The notes beneath the pieces are model-generated. The model was given only the letters and a program-made list of their open reading frames with translations, was not told the origin of the DNA and ran no database searches. Positions 34,955-42,776 of a stretch of 64,000 bases of DNA are shown one piece after another. The DNA comes from CBIFVZ01 sp966185765 (GTDB taxonomy: Bacteria > Pseudomonadota > Gammaproteobacteria > Enterobacterales > Enterobacteriaceae): positions 33,503 through 97,502 of the forward strand of contig CBIFVZ010000006.1 in the NCBI GenBank assembly GCA_966185765.1, written 5' to 3'. The position numbers were made by a program, and so were the translations under genes. Every line of letters begins with the position of its first letter. Positions within the stretch are counted from its first letter, which is position 1.

Positions 34955-37114
34955 ATGCTGTTCAGCTTTTTTCGCAGCCTCTGTCGTATTTTGTTTCGCG
35001 TCCAGTTAACAGGTGACACTGCAGCACTCAGGCAGCAGCGTGTGCTTATTACACCTAACCATGTCTCTTTTATTGATGGCGTACTGTTAGCGCTGTTCCT
35101 GCCGGTGCGTCCGGTCTTTGCTGTGTACAGCTCAATCAGCACGCGCTGGTATATGCGCTGGCTGAAATCCATTATTGATTTTGTCCCGCTCGACCCCACC
35201 AAACCGATGGCCATTAAGCACCTGGTACGCCTGGTAGAGCAGGGGCGGCCGGTGGTGATTTTCCCGGAAGGGCGAATTTCCGTGAGCGGTTCGCTGATGA
35301 AAATCTACGACGGCGCGGGCTTTGTGGCGGCAAAATCGCAGGCGACTCTGATACCGCTGCGCATTGAAGGCGCAGAACTTACGTATTTCAGCCGTCTGAA
35401 AGGGCGCGTGCGCCAGCGCCTGTTCCCGCGTATTACCTTGCACCTGCTGCCGCCAACTGCCATCCCGATGCCGGTTGCACCGCGCGCGCGCGATCGCCGC
35501 CGCCTGGCCGGTGAAATGCTGCACCAGAAAATGATGGAAGCACAGATGGCAGTGCGCCCGCGTGAAACGCTGTTTGACGCGCTGCTGCGTGCGCAGTATC
35601 GCTATGGTGAGCGTAAAAAGTGCATCGAAGACATCAACTTTCAGCCAGACAGTTACCGTAAATTACTGACCAAAACGCTGTTTGTGGCCCGCATCCTCGA
35701 GAAGTACAGCAAGCAGGGTGAAACCATCGGCCTGATGTTGCCAAATGCGGCCATTAGCGCCGCCGTGATTTTCGGGGCCGTATGCCGTGGACGCGTTCCG
35801 GCGATGATGAACTATACCGCTGGGGTTAAAGGGCTGACGGCGGCCATCACTGCTGCCCAGATAAAAACGGTGTTTACTTCGCGCCAGTTTATGGACAAGG
35901 GCAAACTGTGGCACCTGCCGGAGCAGTTAACCAGCGTACGTTGGGTATTCCTTGAGGACCTTAAAGGCGATGTCACGCTGACCGACAAACTGTGGATTTT
36001 CTCGCGTTTGCTGTTGCCAAAGCTTGCTCAGGTGAAACAGCAAGCAGAAGACGCCGCAATGGTGTTATTCACCTCCGGCTCTGAGGGTAACCCGAAGGGC
36101 GTGGTGCACAGCCATAAAAGTCTGCTGGCAAACGTTGAGCAAATCCGTGCCGTAGCGGATTTCACCGCTGACGACCGGTTTATGTCGGCGCTGCCGCTGT
36201 TCCACTCGTTTGGCCTGACGGTGGGACTGTTTACGCCGCTGCTTACCGGCGCTGAAGTCTTTCTCTATCCCAGCCCGCTGCACTATCGCGTAGTGCCTGA
36301 GTTAACCTACGATCGTAACTGCACCGTAATTTTTGGCACCTCGACTTTCCTGGGTAATTACGCACGCTTTGCCCATCCCTACGACTTTTACCGCGTGCGT
36401 TACGTGGTGGCAGGGGCAGAGAAATTGCAGGACAGCACGCGGCAAATCTGGCAGGACAAGTTTGGTCTGCGCATCCTTGAAGGTTATGGCGTGACTGAAT
36501 GCGCGCCCGTGGTGTCCATTAACGTACCGATGGCGGCGAAGCCGGGTACGGTAGGGCGTATTCTGCCCGCGATGGACGCTCGTCTGCTGGCTGTACCGGG
36601 CATTGAAGACGGTGGTCGTCTGCAGTTACGCGGGCCGAATATTATGAAAGGTTACCTGCGTGTGGAAAACCCCGGCGTGCTGGAAGTACCGGCAGCAGAA
36701 AACGAGCGCGGTGAAGTGGAAAACGGCTGGTATGACACGGGCGATATCATCGCGTTTGATGAGCAGGGTTTTTGCGTGATTCAGGGCCGTGCAAAGCGGT
36801 TTGCCAAAATTGCCGGTGAGATGGTGTCGCTGGAGATGGTGGAACAGGTTGCACTGGCGGTCTCGCCGGAAAAACTGCACGCGACCGTCATTAAGACCGA
36901 TGCCAGCAAAGGGGAAGCGCTGGTGCTGTATACCACCGACGGCGAACTGACGCGTGAGCGGTTGCTGCAACAGGCACGCAGCACCGGCGTGCCGGAGCTG
37001 GCGGTGCCGCGTGATATCCGTGTACTCAAACAACTTCCATTACTGGGCAGTGGCAAGCCAGATTTTGTGACGTTAAAAACCATGCTGGATGACGCGGAGA
37101 AAGCACATGGCTGA
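34955..37114 (+). CDS. aas: Bifunctional acyl-ACP synthetase / 2-acylglycerophosphoethanolamine acyltransferase
   Basis: 719 residues. N-terminal acyltransferase: the HX4D motif is NHVSFIDG and FPEGRIS the second block (about residues 36-120). C-terminal AMP-dependent ligase: VLFTSGSEGNPKGVVHSHKS and GYGVTECAPVVSINV. It reacylates lyso-phosphatidylethanolamine at the inner face of the inner membrane, using fatty acid activated on ACP. Overlaps the lplT start by eight bases, so the two are translated together; LplT brings the lysolipid in. AAAGGAG before the ATG. Confidence 0.96.
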   Translation: MLFSFFRSLCRILFRVQLTGDTAALRQQRVLITPNHVSFIDGVLLALFLPVRPVFAVYSSISTRWYMRWLKSIIDFVPLDPTKPMAIKHLVRLVEQGRPVVIFPEGRISVSGSLMKIYDGAGFVAAKSQATLIPLRIEGAELTYFSRLKGRVRQRLFPRITLHLLPPTAIPMPVAPRARDRRRLAGEMLHQKMMEAQMAVRPRETLFDALLRAQYRYGERKKCIEDINFQPDSYRKLLTKTLFVARILEKYSKQGETIGLMLPNAAISAAVIFGAVCRGRVPAMMNYTAGVKGLTAAITAAQIKTVFTSRQFMDKGKLWHLPEQLTSVRWVFLEDLKGDVTLTDKLWIFSRLLLPKLAQVKQQAEDAAMVLFTSGSEGNPKGVVHSHKSLLANVEQIRAVADFTADDRFMSALPLFHSFGLTVGLFTPLLTGAEVFLYPSPLHYRVVPELTYDRNCTVIFGTSTFLGNYARFAHPYDFYRVRYVVAGAEKLQDSTRQIWQDKFGLRILEGYGVTECAPVVSINVPMAAKPGTVGRILPAMDARLLAVPGIEDGGRLQLRGPNIMKGYLRVENPGVLEVPAAENERGEVENGWYDTGDIIAFDEQGFCVIQGRAKRFAKIAGEMVSLEMVEQVALAVSPEKLHATVIKTDASKGEALVLYTTDGELTRERLLQQARSTGVPELAVPRDIRVLKQLPLLGSGKPDFVTLKTMLDDAEKAHG

Positions 37115-38306
37115 TTCTTCCCGAGCCGCTGACGGCCAGTCGTTGTATTCCCGGGGGATGATGGCGGTGATTGCTGCCCAGTTTTTCTCGGCTTTTGGCG
37201 ATAACGCGCTGCTCTTTGCCACCCTTGCGGTGCTTAAGGCCCAGTTCTACCCGGACTGGAGCCAGCCGGTATTGCAGATGGTGTTTGTGGGGGCCTACAT
37301 TTTGTTTGCGCCGTTTGTCGGCCAGGTTGCCGACAGCTTTGCCAAAGGGCGCGTAATGATGTTTGCTAACGGCCTGAAGCTCCTGGGCGCGGGCGTTATC
37401 TGCTTTGGTTTCAATCCATTTGTAGGGTATACCCTGGTCGGCATTGGTGCTGCGGCCTACTCACCGGCGAAATACGGCATTCTTGGTGAGCTGACCACCG
37501 GTGACAGGCTGGTGAAGGCTAACGGGCTAATGGAGTCCTCAACCATTGCTGCCATCTTGCTTGGCTCGGTCGCAGGCGGTGTGCTGGCGGACTGGAGCCT
37601 GCTGGCGGCACTTGGCGTGTGTGTGGTGATGTATGCGGCGGCCGTTGGCGCAAACCTGCTCATCCCTAAACTTGCGGCGGCTCGCCCTGGCCATTCATGG
37701 CATCCGGCTGCCATGACGCGTGGCTTTTTCGTGGCCTGCAACACGCTCTGGCACAACGGTGAAACGCGCTTTTCGCTGCTGGGTACCAGTCTTTTTTGGG
37801 GCGCGGGTGTGACGCTGCGCTTTCTGCTGGTGCTGTGGGTGCCGGTGGCGCTCGGTATTACCGATAACGCGACGCCGACTTATCTCAACGCGATGGTTGC
37901 TATCGGCATTGTGGTGGGCGCAGGCGCGGCGGCGAAGCTGGTTACGCTTAAAACCGTGGCGCGCTGCATGCCCGCTGGCGTACTGATTGGTGTGGCTGTC
38001 GCGTTTTTTGCGCTACAGCATGCGCTGTTGCCAGCGTATCTGCTGCTGGTGCTGATTGGTATTCTTGGCGGCTTTTTCGTGGTGCCGCTTAACGCGTTGC
38101 TCCAGGATCGCGGTAAGGCCTCGGTGGGGGCGGGCAATGCGATTGCCGTGCAGAACCTCGGCGAAAACGCAGCCATGCTGCTGATGCTGGGGCTTTACTC
38201 GCTGGCGGTGAAAACCGGTGCGCCAGTGGTGGGGATTGGTGTGGGTTTTGGCTCGCTGTTCGCGCTGGCGATTGCCGGGCTGTGGATATGGCAGCGTCGC
38301 CGCTGA
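37107..38306 (+). CDS. lplT: Lysophospholipid transporter LplT
   Basis: 399 residues, 12-helix MFS protein that flips lysophospholipids across the inner membrane to Aas. Family stretches FSAFGDNALLFATLAVLKAQ, VGQVADSFAKGRVMMFANGL and AAAYSPAKYGILGELTTG are near-identical to E. coli. The start MADSSRAADG has GGAG seven bases upstream, inside the end of aas; a start six codons earlier lacks a site. Confidence 0.95.
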   Translation: MADSSRAADGQSLYSRGMMAVIAAQFFSAFGDNALLFATLAVLKAQFYPDWSQPVLQMVFVGAYILFAPFVGQVADSFAKGRVMMFANGLKLLGAGVICFGFNPFVGYTLVGIGAAAYSPAKYGILGELTTGDRLVKANGLMESSTIAAILLGSVAGGVLADWSLLAALGVCVVMYAAAVGANLLIPKLAAARPGHSWHPAAMTRGFFVACNTLWHNGETRFSLLGTSLFWGAGVTLRFLLVLWVPVALGITDNATPTYLNAMVAIGIVVGAGAAAKLVTLKTVARCMPAGVLIGVAVAFFALQHALLPAYLLLVLIGILGGFFVVPLNALLQDRGKASVGAGNAIAVQNLGENAAMLLMLGLYSLAVKTGAPVVGIGVGFGSLFALAIAGLWIWQRRR

Positions 38307-38317
38307 GTCTCTGAAAA

Positions 38318-38343
38318 ACGGGCGGTTCTTATGAACCGCCCGT
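38318..38343. terminator. terminator stem-loop, left copy (lplT side)
   Basis: Perfect 11-bp stem ACGGGCGGTTC / GAACCGCCCGT with loop TTAT, preceded by AAAAA. One of two copies of what was probably a single bidirectional lplT/tas terminator, now separated by the 141-bp element. Confidence 0.85.
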
Positions 38344-38484
38344 CAGATTGCTGACAAAGAAGGAAAAAAACGGTTTTTTCCTTCTTTGTAGTGAGCAGGC
38401 GAAAATCAATAAATTGATTTTCCTTATTTTTTATTGGGTATCATCCATCCTGTCTGTGACAGGATGCGGTTTGTCATCAGTCTC
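38344..38484 (+). mobile_element. 141-bp palindromic element, copy A (MITE-like), inserted in a terminator
   Basis: Non-coding, 141 bases, with three strong internal hairpins: CAAAGAAGGAAAAAA/TTTTTTCCTTCTTTG (about 38355-38388), GAAAATCAAT/ATTGATTTTC (38401-38422) and CATCCTGTC/GACAGGATG (about 38446-38466). Ends are imperfect inverted repeats (CAGATTGCTGAC against GAGACTGATGAC, 9 of 12). An inverted copy of exactly the same length lies after thyA, with about nine base differences by eye. Both copies are flanked on each side by the local terminator stem-loop. Not ERIC, REP or box C by sequence. Confidence 0.75.
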
Positions 38485-38510
38485 ACGGGCGGTTCTTACG
38501 AACCGCCCGT
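38485..38510. terminator. terminator stem-loop, right copy (tas side)
   Basis: Same 26 bases as the left copy except one loop base (TTAC instead of TTAT). On the minus strand it lies directly after the tas stop and serves as its terminator hairpin. Confidence 0.85.
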
Positions 38511-38516
38511 GGTGTT

Positions 38517-39557
38517 TTATGGCGCCGGATAGGTGTAAATCCGGTGTACAGCTTCCAGTTCGCTCAGCACGTCCTCGCTTAAGGTCAGGTGCAGGCTCTC
38601 CAGATTGGTTTTCAGCTGAGCCAGGGTAGTGGCGCCCAGTAGAGTGCTGGCGACAAACTTTTGCTGGCGCACAAACGCCAGCGCCATCTGCGCGGGATCC
38701 AGCCCGTGACGTTTCGCCACATCCACATAGGCTGCCACCGCTTTTTGTGTCTGCTCGCCGCTGTAACGCGTAAAACGGCTAAACAGGGTGTTACGCGCCC
38801 CTGCGGGCTTCGCCCCGTTGAGATACTTGCCGGTCAGTACACCAAAAGCGAGGCAGGAATAAGCAAGCAGTTCCACGCCTTCACGCTGGCTCACTTCCGC
38901 AAGGCCCACTTCATAGCTGCGGTTCAGCAGGCTATACGGATTTTGAATAGTAACAATACGCGGCAGATCGTGCTTTTCCGCCAGCGCCAGGTAACGCATC
39001 ACGCCCCAGGCAGTTTCGTTGGAAACGCCGATATAACGAATTTTACCCGCGCGCTGGCATTCACTAAGCGCTTCAAGGGTTTCAAGTAGAGTGACTGGCA
39101 GTGGGTCGTCATTCCAGCTGTAACCGAGCTTACCAAAGCAGTTGGTGGTGCGTTGCGGCCAGTGTACCTGGTAGAGGTCGAGGTAATCGGTTTGCAGGCG
39201 TTTAAGGCTTGCATCCAGCGCCTCGCGGATGTTTTTCCTGTCGAGAATCTGATTAGGGCGAATGCCGCTGTCGCCGTTACGCGTAGGGCCACATACTTTA
39301 GACGCAACCACCAGCTTCTCCCGGTTGCGGCTTTTACTCAGCCAGTTACCAACGTAGGTTTCGGTCAGCCCTTGCGTTTCGGGGCGCGGCGGGACAGGGT
39401 ACATTTCTGCCACATCAATCAAATTTACGCCCTGGCTTATGGCGTAATCGAGTTGCGCATGAGCATCGGCTTCACTGTTTTGCTCACCAAAGGTCATAGT
39501 GCCCAGGCCCAGTGTGCTGATTTCCAGCGAGCTGTGAGGGATACGGTGATAATGCAT
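38517..39557 (-). CDS. tas: Aldo-keto reductase family protein Tas
   Basis: 346 residues. Aldo/keto reductase barrel with the catalytic Asp/Tyr/Lys/His in NLIDVAEMYPVPP, LVVASKVCGP and LDLYQVHWPQR; TLLGATTLAQLKTNLESL at the C-terminus binds NADPH phosphate. In E. coli it complements a prephenate dehydrogenase defect, but its physiological substrate is unclear. Opening MHYHRIPHSSLEISTLGLGT is as in E. coli. Its downstream terminator has been split by the 141-bp element. Confidence 0.94.
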   Translation of the reverse strand: MHYHRIPHSSLEISTLGLGTMTFGEQNSEADAHAQLDYAISQGVNLIDVAEMYPVPPRPETQGLTETYVGNWLSKSRNREKLVVASKVCGPTRNGDSGIRPNQILDRKNIREALDASLKRLQTDYLDLYQVHWPQRTTNCFGKLGYSWNDDPLPVTLLETLEALSECQRAGKIRYIGVSNETAWGVMRYLALAEKHDLPRIVTIQNPYSLLNRSYEVGLAEVSQREGVELLAYSCLAFGVLTGKYLNGAKPAGARNTLFSRFTRYSGEQTQKAVAAYVDVAKRHGLDPAQMALAFVRQQKFVASTLLGATTLAQLKTNLESLHLTLSEDVLSELEAVHRIYTYPAP

Positions 39558-39671
39558 TGCCGGTTTCCTTGTTCATTCTTATGAAACGGCGACGGGGGCT
39601 GCCCGGCGCAAAGAGGTATTAACAATGGCAGAGGGAGCCAAAAAGTGAAAGAGGGAATTGAAAAGGAAAAC

Positions 39672-39700
39672 AAAAAAGGCCAGCGGGAGAGCTGACCTTT
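39672..39700 (-). terminator. ygdR terminator
   Basis: Stem AAGGCCAGC / GCTGACCTT (one mismatch, G-U possible in RNA), six-base loop, followed on the minus strand by a run of T. Confidence 0.75.
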
Positions 39701-39708
39701 ATTATTCT

Positions 39709-39927
39709 TTAACGTTCAATGATTTGTGAGACGTCATCACGGTTAATCTGCATCCTGTTGCCCTGAATGTCACGGTAGCTGACAAGGCCGGTATCATCGT
39801 CGATTTCTGGCTTGCCTTCTGTCAGGATCATTCTGCCGTCTTTGGTTGCCATGACGTAATCGCTGCTGCAACCTGAGACCGCGAATGCTATCCCTACCGC
39901 AGAGATTGCCACTGCCCATTTATTCAT
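39709..39927 (-). CDS. ygdR: Small outer-membrane lipoprotein, DUF903 family
   Basis: 72 residues. Lipoprotein signal with lipobox AVSGC, Cys20 lipidated. The mature part (SSDYVMATKDGRMILTEGKP) is the SH3-like DUF903 domain of YgdI/YgdR. Ser-Ser after the Cys predicts transport to the outer membrane. Function unknown. Position between tas and ygdQ as in E. coli. Confidence 0.93.
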   Translation of the reverse strand: MNKWAVAISAVGIAFAVSGCSSDYVMATKDGRMILTEGKPEIDDDTGLVSYRDIQGNRMQINRDDVSQIIER

Positions 39928-40028
39928 CGTTTTGCTCCTCGCACCGTTGTCCTTTGATAAGTCTAGTAATAACCTGGGATTGCGGAGAAAAAAAGTATGA
40001 AAGTCTGAAAAAGTGTGAAGTTACGTCA

Positions 40029-40049
40029 CAAAAGCCCCCGTTCGGGGGC
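40029..40049 (-). terminator. ygdQ terminator
   Basis: GCCCCCG-AA-CGGGGGC stem, followed on the minus strand by TTTTG; seven perfect pairs, just downstream of the ygdQ stop. Confidence 0.8.
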
Positions 40050-40056
40050 GGAATGT

Positions 40057-40770
40057 TTACTGTGGATTCTTTTTATTGCGCACCAGGTTGAGCACTTCAA
40101 CCAGCATGGAGAAGAACATCGCGAAGTAGATGTAGCCTTTAGGAATGCTGATACCAAAGCTTTCAACGATCAGCGTGAAGCCTACCAGGATCAAAAATGA
40201 CAGGGCCAGCATTTTAACCGACGGATGGCGGTCCACGAACTCCCCAATAGGGCGTGCCGCGAACATCATCACGCCCACGGCAATCACGACGGCAGCCATC
40301 ATGATTATCAAATGATCCGACAGGCCGACGGCGGTGATAACCGAATCAAGACTGAAAACAATATCCAGCACCATTATCTGCAAAATAGCGCCCCAGAAGG
40401 AATGGACGTTGGTTTTTGTCTCTTCACCGCCGCCTTCAATGGTCTCATGGACTTCTTTGCTGGATTTCCAGATGAGGAACAGGCCGCCCAGCAGCAAAAT
40501 CAAATCACGTGCTGATATCGCATGGCCAAACAGTGTAAAAAGCCGGGTGGTGAGGTGGCTTATCCACGCGATAGACGCCAGCAGTGCCAGACGCATCATC
40601 ATGGCGGCCGTCAGGCCCAGGCGTCGCGCTTTGTTTTGCTGGTGCTTTGGCAGCTTTGCCACCACCAGTGAAAGGAAAATAATATTATCGATCCCAAGCA
40701 CTATCTCAAGCAGCGTTAGCGTGCCGAGTGCCAGCCAGGCGTTGGGATCGGTTATCCATGCAAGTAACAT
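40057..40770 (-). CDS. ygdQ: TerC-family integral membrane protein
   Basis: 237 residues, the E. coli length, with seven or so membrane helices. TerC signatures: LEIVLGIDNIIFLSLVVAKL and LDIVFSLDSVITAVGLSDHL, each with conserved Asp residues in the membrane. Members are tied to metal-ion (manganese) efflux and tellurite response; YgdQ itself is uncharacterised as far as I know. A short cytoplasmic loop (EVHETIEGGGEETKTNVHSF) separates the two halves. Confidence 0.92.
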   Translation of the reverse strand: MLLAWITDPNAWLALGTLTLLEIVLGIDNIIFLSLVVAKLPKHQQNKARRLGLTAAMMMRLALLASIAWISHLTTRLFTLFGHAISARDLILLLGGLFLIWKSSKEVHETIEGGGEETKTNVHSFWGAILQIMVLDIVFSLDSVITAVGLSDHLIIMMAAVVIAVGVMMFAARPIGEFVDRHPSVKMLALSFLILVGFTLIVESFGISIPKGYIYFAMFFSMLVEVLNLVRNKKNPQ

Positions 40771-40861
40771 TTGCCATCCTGTAAAAGAAGAAAAATAAAA
40801 AATCCGCCTGCAGGCGGTAAGACTCAGTATACGCCACGCTCCGTGGCGAACAAATGTCGGC

Positions 40862-41548
40862 TTATAGCAGAAAGTGCCGCGCCAGTAGGGCTGCGGTAAA
40901 CGGTTTCTTCAGATAAAAACCTCGCGGCAATGTAAGAATCGGCTCGCCGTGCGCGCCTACGGCTTCAGTGAGCGCGCGACTGTTTGCCGCCTTAGGACGC
41001 AACTGTAGCACTTCGCCGTGGCGAGCGGTGATGTGTTCTACCTGACCGAGTACGATGAGATCCATCAGCTCTTCCCAGTCGCGCTTAAGCTGCTCTTCTT
41101 CTTCCTCTGACGGGCTCCACAGCAGCGGCGTGCCGATGCGGCGCTCGCCAAGTGGAATTGTGCGCTCCCCTTCAACCGGTACCCAGAGCACGCGCTTAAG
41201 CTTGTGGCGCACGTGACTGGTTTCCCATGTCACGCCAGTATTGCCGGTAAGGGGGGCGACACAGACAAAAGTGGTTTCCAGCGGGCGACCGCTGCGGTCG
41301 ATGGGAATGGTTTTAAGCTCAACGCCGATAGCGGCAAAATCCTGTTCTGGTTTGCTGCCTGCGCTAGCGCCGAGCCATTGCTCCAGCAAGATGCCAATCC
41401 AGCCTTTATCACGCCGTAAATCGGGAGGAACAGGTAGCCCTGCCAGCGCCGCCAGCTCACTGAGGCTATACCCTGCTAACAGGTTTGCCTGGTGCATGAG
41501 TTCTGCTTCGCTTTTGGGAGGGTGAGCAAGAGGTCGTAGAGGTTCCAT
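40862..41548 (-). CDS. mutH: DNA mismatch repair endonuclease MutH
   Basis: 228 residues. Nicks the unmethylated strand at hemimethylated GATC sites when activated by MutL. Catalytic residues Asp70, Glu77 and Lys79 are present in EQDFAAIGVELKTIPI, and the DNA-contact loop in RPLETTFVCVAPLTGN. Close to E. coli over its length. Its upstream region is the DnaA-box cluster described separately. Confidence 0.96.
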   Translation of the reverse strand: MEPLRPLAHPPKSEAELMHQANLLAGYSLSELAALAGLPVPPDLRRDKGWIGILLEQWLGASAGSKPEQDFAAIGVELKTIPIDRSGRPLETTFVCVAPLTGNTGVTWETSHVRHKLKRVLWVPVEGERTIPLGERRIGTPLLWSPSEEEEEQLKRDWEELMDLIVLGQVEHITARHGEVLQLRPKAANSRALTEAVGAHGEPILTLPRGFYLKKPFTAALLARHFLL

Positions 41549-42233
41549 ACGCTGCTTTCGGGTTGGTTAAAAAATAGACGCGATTTTCCCCGTCTTGTTA
41601 CAGAGTGTAGCGCGCTGTGGACGATATTTACAATCAACTGATTTATAGATGTTTTTTATGCTTTCTTTATCAGTGATTTTTGCCAGGTAAACGGGTTTTC
41701 CAATTCTGGTCACTGACAATGAACAGGATCTTACACCCGGTTATCCACAGAAAACTGGGATAACCGGGAAAACTCCCAACTACTGTTTCCATTTACAGCC
41801 TTGACGGCCCTGTTTTTTGCCGCTTCCGGGCAAATTGTGACTAAGTTATTGGCACAATCTGTGGATAAAAACGACGTTGCTCGATCTTTCATCAACGCGT
41901 CGATCCTGACTGTGACTAACATCACATTACATAACCTGACAGAGCAAAAAACTATGCTATCTCTATAATAATAAATGCATTGCTCATCAGGTTTGGTTTT
42001 GAGTGTAATCGTGGTGACAGAGTTTTCCCGTACTCATACGTCACTTTTTCACAGCGATATCCACAGAAAAAGTGAATAAAACCGCCTGTGAAATGCGATG
42101 TCTGTTTATAACTGACATTACTTTTGTGAATTATTCAATTGTTATACCGTTCGCATCCCATAAAGAGAGTGGTTTACCGACTTACGGGAGTGTGAAACAA
42201 TCGCGCTTATTCAGTTTTTTTTGAGGTAGTCCC
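41549..42233. promoter_or_regulatory. DARS2: mutH-rppH intergenic region, candidate DARS2 (DnaA-reactivating sequence)
   Basis: 685 bases without a gene, in the exact place of E. coli DARS2, which promotes ADP-to-ATP exchange on DnaA and needs IHF and Fis. DnaA boxes: TTATCCACA perfect at 41741-41749 (plus), perfect again at 41860-41868 (minus), and ATATCCACA at 42057-42065 (plus, one mismatch); TTTTTCACA near 42046 is a weak one. AATCAACTGATTT (41632-41644) is one base from an IHF consensus. The promoters of mutH and rppH also lie here. Fis sites were not resolved. Confidence 0.75.
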
Positions 42234-42764
42234 GTGATCGACGATGATGGCTACCGCCCAAATGTTGGCATTGTCATTTGTAACCGGCATGGTCAGGTAA
42301 TGTGGGCCAGACGTTTTGGTCAACATTCCTGGCAGTTTCCTCAGGGGGGAATCAACCCGGGCGAATCGGCTGAACAGGCAATGTATCGGGAATTGTATGA
42401 AGAGGTGGGGCTGCATCGCAAAGATGTGCGCCTGATTGCTTCAACCCGAAACTGGCTGCGTTACAAATTACCGAAACGTTTGGTGCGTTGGGACACTAAG
42501 CCGGTTTGCATCGGCCAGAAACAAAAGTGGTTTCTGTTACAGTTGACGGGCAGCGACAACGATATCAATCTGCAAACCAGCGGCACGCCAGAATTTGACG
42601 GCTGGCGCTGGGTCAGCTTCTGGTATCCGGTTCGCCAGGTGGTTTCATTCAAACGCGATGTTTATCGTCGCGTGATGAAAGAGTTTGCCAGCACCGTTAT
42701 GCCGCTTCAGGAGCCTGCGCCTGTGCGAAATGCTTCCTCCAGTTGGCGCAGAAAACGAGGTTAA
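42234..42764 (+). CDS. rppH: RNA 5' pyrophosphohydrolase RppH
   Basis: 176 residues (E. coli YgdP/NudH). Removes pyrophosphate from mRNA 5' ends and so starts RNase E decay. Nudix box at GGINPGESAEQAMYRELYEE, followed by VGL. GTG start as in E. coli, with TTGAGG upstream. Twelve bases before ptsP, same operon. Confidence 0.96.
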   Translation: MIDDDGYRPNVGIVICNRHGQVMWARRFGQHSWQFPQGGINPGESAEQAMYRELYEEVGLHRKDVRLIASTRNWLRYKLPKRLVRWDTKPVCIGQKQKWFLLQLTGSDNDINLQTSGTPEFDGWRWVSFWYPVRQVVSFKRDVYRRVMKEFASTVMPLQEPAPVRNASSSWRRKRG

Positions 42765-42776
42765 GTCACGCGTAAT

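Noticed and set aside
38344..38484. Reading the 141-bp element as ERIC or REP
   Set aside because: Length, ends and hairpins do not match the ERIC core or the REP consensus as I know them.
41731..41925. 64-codon minus-strand frame in the mutH-rppH gap (ygdT-like small gene)
   Set aside because: No ribosome site and it covers the DnaA boxes; no resemblance that I can support.
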